Shown: positions 16,167-26,088, numbered from the stretch's first letter. The stretch is DNA of 64,000 bases from Duganella sp. CF517 (GCF_900110275.1 NZ_FODC01000005.1:62001-126000); one strand, 5' to 3'. The notes: generated from the sequence alone by a model not told the origin. Program-made: numbers and translations.

Positions 16167-17444
16167 TTACACCAGCGCCAGCCGGTCCAGACGCCGCGTC
16201 GACGACCAGCTCTCCAGGTCGACCTGCGGGCGGATATCCTCGCACGCCTGGACGATGCGCGCCAATTGCGAACCGTCCAGGCCCGAGTTGAGCGTCAGCC
16301 GCACCAGCGAACGGTTCTTGGCGGTGGCGGGCGCGCAAAACATGGCGCCGTAGATGCCGTGCGTCTCGAGCAGCTTGCGCAGCGCCAAGGTCTTGGGCTC
16401 GGGGCCCGGCTCCAGCGCGATGATCTGCTCGCTGCCCTCGCTGACGTTGTAGCCGAGCGCGCCCAACTCCTCGCGCAGCTCGAGCGCGTTCGCGCGCAAG
16501 GCGGCGCGGCGGTCGTCGGCCGCCGCGACGAAATCGATGGCGGCGTCGAACCAGGCCAGTTCGTGACCCAGCAGACAGGAGCTGAAAATGGCCGGCCGCG
16601 ATTCCGACAGGAAGTAACCCTTGAACTTGTTCGAACACGTGATGAAGCCGGCGCGCCCGGCGAAGGCCTTGGCCAGCGACGCCGTGCGGAAATGCACGCG
16701 CTCGCTCAAGCCCTGCGCCGCCACCAGCCCGGCGCCGCGCGGTCCGTGCGTGCCCAGCGAATGCGATTCGTCGACGATCAGCAGGCAGCCGTGTTGCTCC
16801 GCGATCTCCACCAGCTCCCGCAGCGGCGCCACGCTGCCGTTGGTGCTGTAGAGCGCGTCGACGGCGATCAGCCCGCGTCCATGGCGCGCCAGTTGCTTGC
16901 GCAAGTGCTGCATGTCATTGTGCAGGAACGACACCGGCGCCGCCCCGGCCGACTGCACGCCCTCCCACAGCGACGCGTGGGCCTGGATGTCCAGGTACAC
17001 CGGGATGCCGGGCGCGGCCAGGGTCTGCACCAGGCCGACATTGGCGGCCCAGCCCGATTGCGCGAGGATGCCGTCCTGCGCGCCCATCAGCGCGGCGAAC
17101 CGGCGCTCCAGCCGGTGCTGGGCGCTGCCCTCCTGCAAATACACGGCCGACATCAGCATTCCGCCGCCGCTGTCGCGCAGCGCGGCGATCTGCGCGCCCA
17201 CCAGCGCCGGCTCCCCGCCCAGGCACAGATAGTCGTTGCCGGCCAAGAACACCGTGCCGCGCGGCGTCGGCTGCCACGCGTGCGGGTGCTCGCCGCCCAG
17301 CAATTGTTCGATGCGGGTGATGTAATGCTGGTCCATGCGGGCGTTGACATAGTCCGGCATGGCTTGCTCGGCGGATAGGGTCAAGCCATGGGAAAGGGAG
17401 GTGGCATTGCCACGCATGCGGTTTTCAGCGATAGCTCGGGACAT
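16167..17444 (-). CDS. jqsA: CqsA/LqsA/JqsA-type alpha-hydroxyketone autoinducer synthase
   Basis: This 425-aa fold-type I PLP enzyme belongs to the alpha-oxoamine synthase group. Key features are FLAGNDYLCLGG (67-78), SGWAANVGLVQ (130-140), LLIVDESHSLGTHGPRG (221-237) and the PLP lysine K259 in ASLAKAFAGRAG. CqsA enzymes condense an acyl-CoA with an amino-acid-derived donor to make CAI-1-like signals. The divergent neighbours are a CqsS/LqsS-type kinase and an LqsR-type regulator, so this is the signal synthase of a JQS/LQS locus, not a biotin or haem enzyme. ATG 17444 is chosen because GAGGAG lies eight bases upstream. The 56-codon upstream extension is not conserved in character. Confidence 0.9.
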   Translation of the reverse strand: MSRAIAENRMRGNATSLSHGLTLSAEQAMPDYVNARMDQHYITRIEQLLGGEHPHAWQPTPRGTVFLAGNDYLCLGGEPALVGAQIAALRDSGGGMLMSAVYLQEGSAQHRLERRFAALMGAQDGILAQSGWAANVGLVQTLAAPGIPVYLDIQAHASLWEGVQSAGAAPVSFLHNDMQHLRKQLARHGRGLIAVDALYSTNGSVAPLRELVEIAEQHGCLLIVDESHSLGTHGPRGAGLVAAQGLSERVHFRTASLAKAFAGRAGFITCSNKFKGYFLSESRPAIFSSCLLGHELAWFDAAIDFVAAADDRRAALRANALELREELGALGYNVSEGSEQIIALEPGPEPKTLALRKLLETHGIYGAMFCAPATAKNRSLVRLTLNSGLDGSQLARIVQACEDIRPQVDLESWSSTRRLDRLALV

Positions 17445-17523
17445 TTTATGATCTCCTCGGAAGTGGAAAGGTTGCAATTTGTGAATCTCATGTCGCACCT
17501 TGCAGCAAATAAAGAGAGGGAGA

Positions 17524-17537
17524 TTGATGCAAATCAA
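17524..17537. promoter_or_regulatory. Perfect FNR/ANR box between jqsA and jqsS
   Basis: TTGATGCAAATCAA matches the FNR consensus TTGATNNNNATCAA at every fixed base. Its centre is 87 bp from the jqsA ATG and about 80 bp from the preferred jqsS ATG, so it could serve either promoter. A further TTGAT half-site lies at 17545-17549. I see no good -10 at ideal class II spacing on either side, so repression or a different promoter class is also possible. Confidence 0.6.
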
Positions 17538-17610
17538 CTTGTGATTTGATATGGCCGGGCATGTTCCGATTTCAGGCGATGATGCAAACTTGATACACGT
17601 CACATCGGCC

Positions 17611-18891
17611 ATGAAGCATCCCCTGCAAGCACGCTGGAAACGTTGGCAACACGGAGTGGTCCAGTCGCTGCTGCTCTATCATGGCCGCGAGGACCATGCG
17701 ACGGTGCGCGTGCTGCTGTTGGCGTGCATCGGCACGGTGGGCATGCCGCTGTATTACGTGATCTGGCAGCATTTTTTCCCGCAGGAATATGAAAGCCTGC
17801 CGCTGCGCATGGTCGGCATCCTGCTGTGCGCGCTGGGCCTGTTCGCGCGCCAGTTCACGCGCCGCATGCTCGAGTTGTACCTGCTGGTGGCGCTGAGCTA
17901 CATCTTTCCGTTCTTCTTCACATTCATGTTCGTCATGAACCACGCCTCGGGCGTGTGGGCCGAGTCGCTGCTGATCGGCCTGGTCGTGCTGTTCCACTTC
18001 GATACCGGCCTGGCGCTGCGGGCCTATGTGATCGGCACCGCGCTGGCGTGCGTGGTCGTCGTCGCGCTCGGTGAGGCCGCCACCCTGCTCGGCAAGCCGG
18101 TGTTGCAGCAATTGCCGGTGCAATGGTTCACCATCGCCGTGCTGTCGGCGGCCAAGATCAGCCGCAACGTGCTGGCGCAGGAAAAGCTGGCCGGGCTGGG
18201 CGCGGGGCTGGCCACCGTGGCCCACGAGCTGCGCACGCCGCTGACCAGCGTCGACGCCAACGTGCGCGGCCTGCTCAGGTTGTTCTCGGACATCAACGGC
18301 CGCGTGGCCGAAGACCGGCTCGGCACGATCGACGCGCTGGCCCGCATCCAGTTCGAGGTGCGGCACATGAACCACATGATCGACCTGTTCCTGCTCAGCG
18401 CCACGGCGGTGCGGCAAAACCTGCGCCCGGTCGAGGCGGTCTCGATGGAGACGGCGGTCGAGGCGGTGCTCAAGCGCTACCCGTTCTCCAGCGCCGGCCA
18501 GCAAAAAATGGTCACGCTGGAGGTGCGCCGCAATTTCCGCTTCGCCGGCCAGGCCGAGCTGTCGGTGGTGATCCTGCTCAATTTGCTGCGCAACGCGCTC
18601 AAGGCGGTGCAGCGCGCCGGCAAGGGCCGCGTGCGCATCGTCGTCGACGGCGCCCACGAGCCGCCGCGCCTGCTGTTCATCGACACCGGCTGCGGCATTC
18701 CGGCGCCGCAGATGTCGCTGATTTTTCGCCGCTTCTATTCCTATCCGCCGCACAATGGCGCCGGGATAGGCCTGGCGCTGTGCCAGGAAATCATGGAAGC
18801 GTGGAACGCCACCATCCGGTGCGTGTCGCGCGAAAGCGCGTACGCCATCTTCGTGCTGGAGTTTCCCCAGCAGTTGTCCACTTCGAGGTGA
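17611..18891 (+). CDS. jqsS: Quorum-sensing sensor histidine kinase, CqsS/LqsS/JqsS type
   Basis: A 426-aa kinase with about six N-terminal membrane segments and a cytoplasmic core: H-box AHELRTPLTSVDANVRG (H205), N-box LLNLLRNALKAV, G1 FIDTGCGIP and G2 GAGIGLALCQEIM. The membrane part contains MPLYYVIWQHFFPQEYESL, which resembles the first helices of Vibrio CqsS. No receiver domain follows, as in LqsS/JqsS and unlike CqsS. The family senses alpha-hydroxyketones and switches between kinase and phosphatase states. MKHPLQAR at 17611 is preferred; an ATG at 17551 would add 20 codons of poor coding character and put the FNR box 14 bases from the start. Neither has a good ribosome site. Confidence 0.88.
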   Translation: MKHPLQARWKRWQHGVVQSLLLYHGREDHATVRVLLLACIGTVGMPLYYVIWQHFFPQEYESLPLRMVGILLCALGLFARQFTRRMLELYLLVALSYIFPFFFTFMFVMNHASGVWAESLLIGLVVLFHFDTGLALRAYVIGTALACVVVVALGEAATLLGKPVLQQLPVQWFTIAVLSAAKISRNVLAQEKLAGLGAGLATVAHELRTPLTSVDANVRGLLRLFSDINGRVAEDRLGTIDALARIQFEVRHMNHMIDLFLLSATAVRQNLRPVEAVSMETAVEAVLKRYPFSSAGQQKMVTLEVRRNFRFAGQAELSVVILLNLLRNALKAVQRAGKGRVRIVVDGAHEPPRLLFIDTGCGIPAPQMSLIFRRFYSYPPHNGAGIGLALCQEIMEAWNATIRCVSRESAYAIFVLEFPQQLSTSR

Positions 18892-18895
18892 ATTT

Positions 18896-19906
18896 ATGCA
18901 TCTGCCCGTCTATTCCCACCCCACGCTGACCGTGCTCGTCGACGACAGCGGCTCGTTCCTGAAAAGCCTGTCGTTCCAGCTCGACCCCATGCTGGCGAGC
19001 AAAACCTTCCACGACACCTCGGCGGCGCTGCAATGGCTGCGCCAAAGCGAGGCGGACGACGGCGTGCTGCTGCAGGTGAACTTCGACATGCAAAACCTCA
19101 CCGGCGACCAGTGCAACATCGCGCTCGACCTGGAACGCATTTACCGCATCGGCGAGCAGCGCCGGCGCTTCTCCACGCCGTCGGTGCTGGTGGTCGACTA
19201 TTCGATGCCGCAAATGAACGGACTGGAATTTTGCGAGGCGGTCAGCCACCTGCCGTGCAAGAAGATTTTGTTCACCGGCACGGCCGACGAAAAAATCGCC
19301 GTCAGCGCCTTCAACCGCGGCCTGATCGACCGCTACATCAAGAAGAGCGACGACCACGCGCTCGACATCCTGGAGGTGGAGATCGCCGCGCTGCAACGCA
19401 GCTACTTCGACGGCAAGTCGGAAACCCTGCGCGAGCTGGTGCTGCTGCATAACTATCATTTCCTGGGCGACCCGGTGCTGGCCGGCCTGGTGCAGCATTT
19501 GATGGCGTCGATGGGATTCGTCGAGCACTACATTTTCCCGAATCCGACCGGCATCCTGTTCCTCGACAAACACGGCAAGGCCAAGCTGATGATGATCGAG
19601 ACCGAACAGGGCATGTACGCGCAGTACGAGATCGCCCGCGACAGCGACGCGCCGCCGTCGTTGCTCGATGCGCTGCTGGCGCGGCGGGTGCTGCCGTTCT
19701 TTTCGGATGCCGAGGGCGACGGGATGTACGCGCGCGAAGTCGGCGACAGCTGGCACCGCTACTGCGCGGCGCCGCAGCTGTGCCATGGGCGCGAGACGTA
19801 TTATTGGGCGCTGTTCGACTTGCCGGCGCACTATTTCGACAAGCTGCCGTACGCGTATGCGCAGTTTTTAAAGGAGCACGCGGCGCAGGAAAGCGTGGCC
19901 GCGTGA
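18896..19906 (+). CDS. jqsR: LqsR/JqsR-type response regulator
   Basis: The 336-aa protein has a receiver domain with an insertion: acidic pair D16-D17, phosphoacceptor D101 in VLVVDYSMPQMNGLEF, T127 in LFTGTAD and K149/K150 in RYIKK. The rest (about 160-336) is not a recognisable helix-turn-helix; it resembles the C-terminal output region of LqsR-type regulators. The ATG is four bases after the kinase stop, so the pair is co-transcribed. In Legionella and Janthinobacterium such regulators sit at the end of the alpha-hydroxyketone pathway and control virulence or violacein. The target genes here are not visible. Confidence 0.85.
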   Translation: MHLPVYSHPTLTVLVDDSGSFLKSLSFQLDPMLASKTFHDTSAALQWLRQSEADDGVLLQVNFDMQNLTGDQCNIALDLERIYRIGEQRRRFSTPSVLVVDYSMPQMNGLEFCEAVSHLPCKKILFTGTADEKIAVSAFNRGLIDRYIKKSDDHALDILEVEIAALQRSYFDGKSETLRELVLLHNYHFLGDPVLAGLVQHLMASMGFVEHYIFPNPTGILFLDKHGKAKLMMIETEQGMYAQYEIARDSDAPPSLLDALLARRVLPFFSDAEGDGMYAREVGDSWHRYCAAPQLCHGRETYYWALFDLPAHYFDKLPYAYAQFLKEHAAQESVAA

Positions 19907-19918
19907 TTGCAAGGCAAC

Positions 19919-19940
19919 AAGCCGCCGACGCCGGCGGCTT
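19919..19940 (+). terminator. Hairpin between convergent jqsR and permease genes
   Basis: AAGCCGCCG (19919-19927) pairs with CGGCGGCTT (19932-19940) around ACGC. It is placed between two converging stops and could end either transcript, but lacks a proper T run. Confidence 0.45.
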
Positions 19941-19951
19941 GCCGCTGGCGA

Positions 19952-22489
19952 TTACGCCTCGCGCAAGGTTTGCAACGGCGGCTGGCGCAGCACGTTGCGC
20001 AAGCCCAGCCAGCCACCGGCGATCGCGCACGCCGCGCCGGCCACCAATCCGACCAGCCACACCGACGGACTGAACGCCCAGGCGAACTTGAACTGATACG
20101 TCGCCAGCGCCCATCCCATGGCCGCCGCGCCGGTCGCCGCCAGCACGCCCGACAGCGCGCCGACCAGCGAGAACTCGATCAACTGCGCCTGCGACAATTG
20201 CTTGCGCGTGGCCCCCAGCGCCCGCAACAGCCCGGACTCGCGGGTGCGCTCATCCTGCGATCCCATCAACGCCGCGTACAGCACCAGCAAGCCGGAGGCC
20301 AGCGTGAAGATGAACAGGAACTCGATCGCCGTCACCACCTGGTCCAGCACCGACTGCACCTGCCGCAGCAGGCCGCCGACATCGACAATGGTCAAGTTCG
20401 GGAAATCGCGCGTCAGCGCGTTCATCACGCCGCCCTGTTGCGGCGGCAGGTGGAACGCCGTGATCCAGCTTTGCGACACTTCCATCATCGCCGCCGGATT
20501 GATGATCACGAAGAAATTGACCCGCATCGATCCCCACTCCAGCTTGCGCAGGCTGGTGATGGTGACGTCGACCGGCGCGCCGGCTATGTCGAAGCGCAAC
20601 TTGTCGCCCAGCTTCCAGCGCAAGGTCTTGGCGATGCCCTCCTCCACCGACGCCTCGGCCGAACCGGGCGTGTCGGCGAACCACTTGCCGGCGCTGATCT
20701 TGTTCTCGGCCTGCATCCGCGCCATCGTCGACAGATTGAACTCGCGGTCGGCCAGGCCGCGCGCGCGGTCCTCGGTGTACGTTTCCGCCGTGACCGGCTG
20801 GCCGTTCACCGCCGTCAGGCGGCCGCGTATCATCGGATACTGCGGCGCGTAGCCGACGCCGGCCGCCTCCAGCCGCTTGGCGACCTGCTCGCGCTGTTCC
20901 GGCTGGATATTGATGATGAACCGGTTCGGCGCGTCCGGCGGCGTGGCGTTGCGCCAGGCCGACATCAAATCCTCGCGCACCACGGTCAGCACCAGCAGCG
21001 CCATCATGCCCAGCGCCAACGACACCACCTGCACGATGGTCGCCCCCGGACGCCGTTGCAGCGACGTGATGGCGAAGCGCCAGCTTTGATGGTCGATGGC
21101 GCCGCGCAGCGGCTTGAGCGCCTTCAACCCCAGCCACGCCACCAGCCCGAACACGACGAAGGCGCCGAGGAAGCCGGCCGCCGTGTACCCGGCCAGCTGG
21201 GCGTCGCCAGCCTGCCACAGCAGCAGCAAGCCGAAGCCGCCCATGCCCAGGCCGTAGGTGGCCAGCGCCGCCACCTGCGGCGGCTCCTGCTCGCGGCGGA
21301 TCACGCGGTTGTGCGGCACCTTGCGCAATTGCAGGATCGGCGGCAGCGCGAACGCGGCCAGCAGCAGCATGCCGATGGCCAGGCCCTGCAGCGCCGGATA
21401 GATCGTCGGCCCCGGCAGGTCGGCCGACACCAGCTTGCCCAGCACCTCGAGCAGCACGTAGTGCGCGCCGAAGCCGACCGCCACGCCGATGGCGCTGCCG
21501 GCCAGGCCGACCATCAGGAATTCATACAGGTACATCGCGGTGACCTGGTTCTGCGTCAGGCCCAGGCAGCGCAGCATGGCGCAGGCGTCCAGATGGCGCT
21601 GCATGAAGCGGCGCGCCGCCATCGCCACGGCGACGGCCGCCAGCATCGCCGACAGCAGGCCCACCAGCGACAGGAAACGGTCGGCGCGGTCCAGCGTGTT
21701 GCGCATTTCGGGACGGCCGTTTTCCAGCGACTCGACGCGCACGCCCTTGATGTTGTCGGCCTTGATCTTGTCGTCGAGCCATTTCTGCAACGACGCGGCG
21801 ACGGCCGGGCCGTTGTCCAGCGTCGCCGGCGCCGCCAGCAGCAGGCGGTAGGTCACGCGCGAGCCGGGCTGGATCAGGTCGGTCGCCGGCAGGTCCTGCA
21901 GCGCCAGCATCACGCGCGGCGCGAACGCCAGGAAGTTGGCGCCGCGATCCGGCTCCGAGGCGATCAGCTGGGCGATCTTGAAGCTTTTGTCGCCCAGTTT
22001 GAGCTCGTCGCCGATGTTGGTGTTCAGGCTGCCGAGCAGGCCGGCGTCGATCCACACGGTGCCGGGCGCGGGAATGCCGGCGGCCGGGGCGCCGTCGCTT
22101 TGATCGGCCCGGGCCGGATCGGTGGTCAGCTTCAGCTTGCCGCGCAGCGGATAGCCGGGGCCGACCGCCTTGAGCGAGGCCAGCATCGAGGTCGACTGTT
22201 CGCCCGCGCCCGCCTGCGCCATGCTGGGGAAGACCACGGTGTCGGTCGCCACCAGGCCGCGCCGCAGCGCCTCGGCGCGCCACGCGGCAGGCACGGGATT
22301 GTCGGCGCTGATGACGACGTCGGCGCCCAGCAACTGGTGCGCGTCCCGGTCGAGGCCGCTACGCAGGCGGTCGACGAAGAAACCGGTGGCCGACAACGCG
22401 GCCACCGCCACCGTCAGCGCGATCAGCAGGAAGCGCAACTGGCCGGCGCGCCAGTCGCGCGCCGTCATTTTCAGGGCAAGCTTGAACAT
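19952..22489 (-). CDS. FtsX-family ABC transporter permease, YbbP-like
   Basis: The 845-aa protein begins MFKLALKMTARDWRAGQLRF and has a membrane helix, a large periplasmic part with MacB-like fold, three helices (about 265-420), a second membrane block and a second periplasmic part, and ends with FtsX helices (EFLFIFTLASGLLVLYAALM, then QAQLIEFSLVGALSGVLAA). This duplicated layout matches YbbP. YbbP works with the ATPase YbbA and is often near the esterase TesA, probably moving lipophilic or lipoprotein cargo. No ATPase gene is adjacent here, so the partner must be elsewhere. The start at 22489 leaves 29 bases after the deaminase stop; longer frames overlap that gene. Confidence 0.85.
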   Translation of the reverse strand: MFKLALKMTARDWRAGQLRFLLIALTVAVAALSATGFFVDRLRSGLDRDAHQLLGADVVISADNPVPAAWRAEALRRGLVATDTVVFPSMAQAGAGEQSTSMLASLKAVGPGYPLRGKLKLTTDPARADQSDGAPAAGIPAPGTVWIDAGLLGSLNTNIGDELKLGDKSFKIAQLIASEPDRGANFLAFAPRVMLALQDLPATDLIQPGSRVTYRLLLAAPATLDNGPAVAASLQKWLDDKIKADNIKGVRVESLENGRPEMRNTLDRADRFLSLVGLLSAMLAAVAVAMAARRFMQRHLDACAMLRCLGLTQNQVTAMYLYEFLMVGLAGSAIGVAVGFGAHYVLLEVLGKLVSADLPGPTIYPALQGLAIGMLLLAAFALPPILQLRKVPHNRVIRREQEPPQVAALATYGLGMGGFGLLLLWQAGDAQLAGYTAAGFLGAFVVFGLVAWLGLKALKPLRGAIDHQSWRFAITSLQRRPGATIVQVVSLALGMMALLVLTVVREDLMSAWRNATPPDAPNRFIINIQPEQREQVAKRLEAAGVGYAPQYPMIRGRLTAVNGQPVTAETYTEDRARGLADREFNLSTMARMQAENKISAGKWFADTPGSAEASVEEGIAKTLRWKLGDKLRFDIAGAPVDVTITSLRKLEWGSMRVNFFVIINPAAMMEVSQSWITAFHLPPQQGGVMNALTRDFPNLTIVDVGGLLRQVQSVLDQVVTAIEFLFIFTLASGLLVLYAALMGSQDERTRESGLLRALGATRKQLSQAQLIEFSLVGALSGVLAATGAAAMGWALATYQFKFAWAFSPSVWLVGLVAGAACAIAGGWLGLRNVLRQPPLQTLREA

Positions 22490-22518
22490 TGGTGTGACCC
22501 TTGGTGTCGATCCGGTGC

Positions 22519-23604
<1,086 letters not shown>

Positions 23605-23835
23605 TCACCGCGGCGCTTCGCGCGGTGCGACAGCGGGCGCCGGGTTGCGGCAAAATTTATCTATTACGAGGCGCGATCGGCACGGCGCGCACAGGCGTGA
23701 TACTGTGGCATTAGTGTGGTAAAAACGAGCGAAAAAAATGCCATTCAACTCACGGGAAACGTCAAAAATTTCGCAATAATATTCTTTAAAATCAGCATGT
23801 TACGAAAGAGTATTAACGATATTACGACATATCTT

Positions 23836-23864
23836 TTGACTTCCTGCGGCAATAGAGCAATAAT
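23836..23864 (+). promoter_or_regulatory. Candidate prkA operon promoter
   Basis: TTGACT (23836-23841), a 17-bp spacer and AATAAT (23859-23864) each match the sigma70 consensus at five of six bases. The start would be near 23871, giving a leader of about 217 bases. Stationary-phase sigma factor can also use such sequences. Confidence 0.6.
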
Positions 23865-23940
23865 AAATTTCATAGACGTAAGAAGCATTACGACCGACAC
23901 ATAAAAGCCGTCCACCGGCATGCAGCCAGCGGCAATAAAG

Positions 23941-24046
23941 CCAGCTCAAGGACACGGGCAATCCGTGCCATCAAAGGAAGCTGGAGACAAGAAAAACAAG
24001 ATCGAAAGGGAACACACGAATTAGGGCCAGGGCAGCCGTAACTGCC
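23941..24046 (+). other. Stem-loops in the prkA leader
   Basis: CCAGCT (23941-23946) can pair with AGCTGG (23979-23984), enclosing CACGG/CCGTG (23953-23957 with 23963-23967). A second stem pairs GGCAG (24031-24035) with CTGCC (24042-24046). There is no T run, so a role in translation or stability is more likely than termination. Confidence 0.4.
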
Positions 24047-24087
24047 GGTGACCCGTGACTGGTAGGCTTACATTAAAGGACACCCAA

Positions 24088-26010
24088 ATGACCATTTTTG
24101 ACAACTACGCCGCACGGTACGAACGGACCAAGGAAGAAGAGATGTCGATGAAGGAATATCTCGACCTCTGCAAAAAAGATCGACTCACCTACGCGAGCGC
24201 CCCCGAGCGCATGTTGGCCGCCATCGGCGAACCAACCCTGGTCGACACCCGCAACGATACCCGGCTGTCGCGCATTTTTGCCAACAAGGTCATCAAGATC
24301 TATCCCGCGTTCCGCGAGTTCTACGGCACCGAGGAAGTGATCGAGCAGGTGGTTTCCTACTTCCGCCACGCCGCCCAGGGCCTGGAGGAACGCAAGCAGA
24401 TCCTTTACCTGCTCGGTCCGGTGGGCGGCGGCAAATCGTCGATCGCCGAAAAGCTCAAGTCGCTGATGGAACACGTGCCCTTCTATTGCCTCAAGGGCTC
24501 GCCGGTCAACGAATCGCCGCTCGGCCTGTTCAACGAGGAAGAGGACGGCGTGCTGCTGGAAGAGGATTACGGCATCCCGCGCCGCTACCTGCGCAACATC
24601 CCCAGCCCGTGGGCCGTCAAGCGCCTGCACGAATTCAACGGCGACATCAACCAGTTCCGCGTGGTCAAGCGCTACCCGTCCGTGTTGAAACAGGTGGCCA
24701 TTTCCAAGACCGAGCCGGGCGACGAAAACAACCAGGACATCTCCTCGCTGGTCGGCAAGGTCGACATCCGCAAGCTCGAGGATTATTCGCAGGACGATCC
24801 GGACGCCTACAGCTACTCGGGCGGCCTGTGCCTGGCCAACCAGGGCTTGATGGAATTCGTCGAGATGTTCAAGGCGCCGATCAAGGTGCTGCACCCGCTG
24901 CTGACGGCCACGCAGGAAGGCAACTACAAGGGCACCGAGGGCTTCGGCGCGATCCCGTTCGACGGCATCATCCTGGCCCACTCGAACGAGTCCGAATGGA
25001 AAACCTTCCGCAACAACCGCAACAACGAAGCGTTCCTCGACCGTATCTACATCGTCAAAGTGCCGTACTGCCTGCGCGTGACCGACGAGATCAAGATCTA
25101 CGACAAGCTCGTGGCCAACTCGTCGCTGTACCAGGCCCCGTGCGCGCCCGGCACCTTGAAGATGATGGCGCAGTTCGCGATCCTGTCGCGCCTGAAGGAC
25201 CCGGAAAATTCCAGCATCTTCAGCAAGATGCTGGTCTACGATGGCGAAAACCTCAAGGACACCGATCCGAAGGCCAAGTCCATGCACGAGTACGTCGACT
25301 ACGCCGGCGTCGACGAGGGCATGAACGGGCTGTCGACGCGCTTCGCGTTCAAGATCCTGTCGAAGGTCTTCAACTTCGACAACACCGAGGTGGCGGCCAA
25401 TCCGGTGCACCTGTTATACGTGCTCGAGCAGCAGGTCGAACGCGAGCAGTTCCCGCCCGAGACCGAGCAGAAATACTTCTCGTACATCAAGGAGCACCTG
25501 GCGCAGAAATATGTCGAGTTCATCGGCAAGGAAATCCAGACCGCGTACCTGGAAAGCTATTCCGAATACGGCCAGAACATCTTCGACCGCTATGTCACGT
25601 TCGCCGACTTCTGGATCCAGGACCAGGAATACCGCGATCCGGACACCGGCGAGAGCTTCGACCGCGAGTCGCTCAACAACGAGCTCGAGAAGATCGAGAA
25701 GCCGGCCGGCATTTCGAATCCCAAGGATTTCCGCAACGAGATCGTCAACTTCGGCCTGCGGGCGCGCGCCAATAACGGCGGCAAGAATCCCGCCTGGACC
25801 AGTTATGAGAAATTCCGCACGGTGATCGAGAAGAAGATGTTCTCCAATACGGAGGAACTGCTGCCGGTGATCTCCTTTAACGCCAAGGCCAGCGCCGAGG
25901 ACGCCAACAAGCACGCCGACTTCGTCGCGCGCATGGTGGAAAAAGGCTACACGGCCAAACAGGTCCGTTTGCTGTGCGAATGGTATTTGCGCGTGAGGAA
26001 GTCCTCTTAA
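24088..26010 (+). CDS. prkA: PrkA family serine protein kinase
   Basis: The 640-aa protein starts MTIFDNYAARYERTKEEEMS, with AAGGA before the ATG; an upstream frame extension is not conserved. Residues about 20-380 form an AAA-type domain with P-loop GPVGGGKSS; the C-terminal part is the PrkA kinase-like domain. It matches E. coli YeaG and B. subtilis PrkA, linked to sustained starvation, stationary phase and sporulation. Recent views hold that some members act mainly as AAA+ proteases, so the kinase label is traditional. It is followed by yeaH and spoVR, the conserved three-gene stress cluster. Confidence 0.95.
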   Translation: MTIFDNYAARYERTKEEEMSMKEYLDLCKKDRLTYASAPERMLAAIGEPTLVDTRNDTRLSRIFANKVIKIYPAFREFYGTEEVIEQVVSYFRHAAQGLEERKQILYLLGPVGGGKSSIAEKLKSLMEHVPFYCLKGSPVNESPLGLFNEEEDGVLLEEDYGIPRRYLRNIPSPWAVKRLHEFNGDINQFRVVKRYPSVLKQVAISKTEPGDENNQDISSLVGKVDIRKLEDYSQDDPDAYSYSGGLCLANQGLMEFVEMFKAPIKVLHPLLTATQEGNYKGTEGFGAIPFDGIILAHSNESEWKTFRNNRNNEAFLDRIYIVKVPYCLRVTDEIKIYDKLVANSSLYQAPCAPGTLKMMAQFAILSRLKDPENSSIFSKMLVYDGENLKDTDPKAKSMHEYVDYAGVDEGMNGLSTRFAFKILSKVFNFDNTEVAANPVHLLYVLEQQVEREQFPPETEQKYFSYIKEHLAQKYVEFIGKEIQTAYLESYSEYGQNIFDRYVTFADFWIQDQEYRDPDTGESFDRESLNNELEKIEKPAGISNPKDFRNEIVNFGLRARANNGGKNPAWTSYEKFRTVIEKKMFSNTEELLPVISFNAKASAEDANKHADFVARMVEKGYTAKQVRLLCEWYLRVRKSS

Positions 26011-26088
26011 GCAGTATTGCCGCAGCCGCGCCGACCCGCCACGGCGGCGGCCGGCGCGGCGCCGACCCATCGCAGCAGGAGGCATCTT

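Noticed and set aside
14451-17378. A 975-codon plus-strand frame opposite rmuC, globin and cqsA
   Set aside because: Overlaps three recognisable minus-strand genes; Ser/Arg-rich without domains.
17445-17612. A 56-codon N-terminal extension of the CqsA-like synthase
   Set aside because: GAGGAG eight bases before ATG 17444 sets the start; the extension crosses the FNR box and has AT-rich, non-conserved character.
23716-23904. 62-codon plus-strand frame in the AT-rich gap before prkA
   Set aside because: No ribosome site, AT-driven composition, and it overlaps the predicted prkA promoter.
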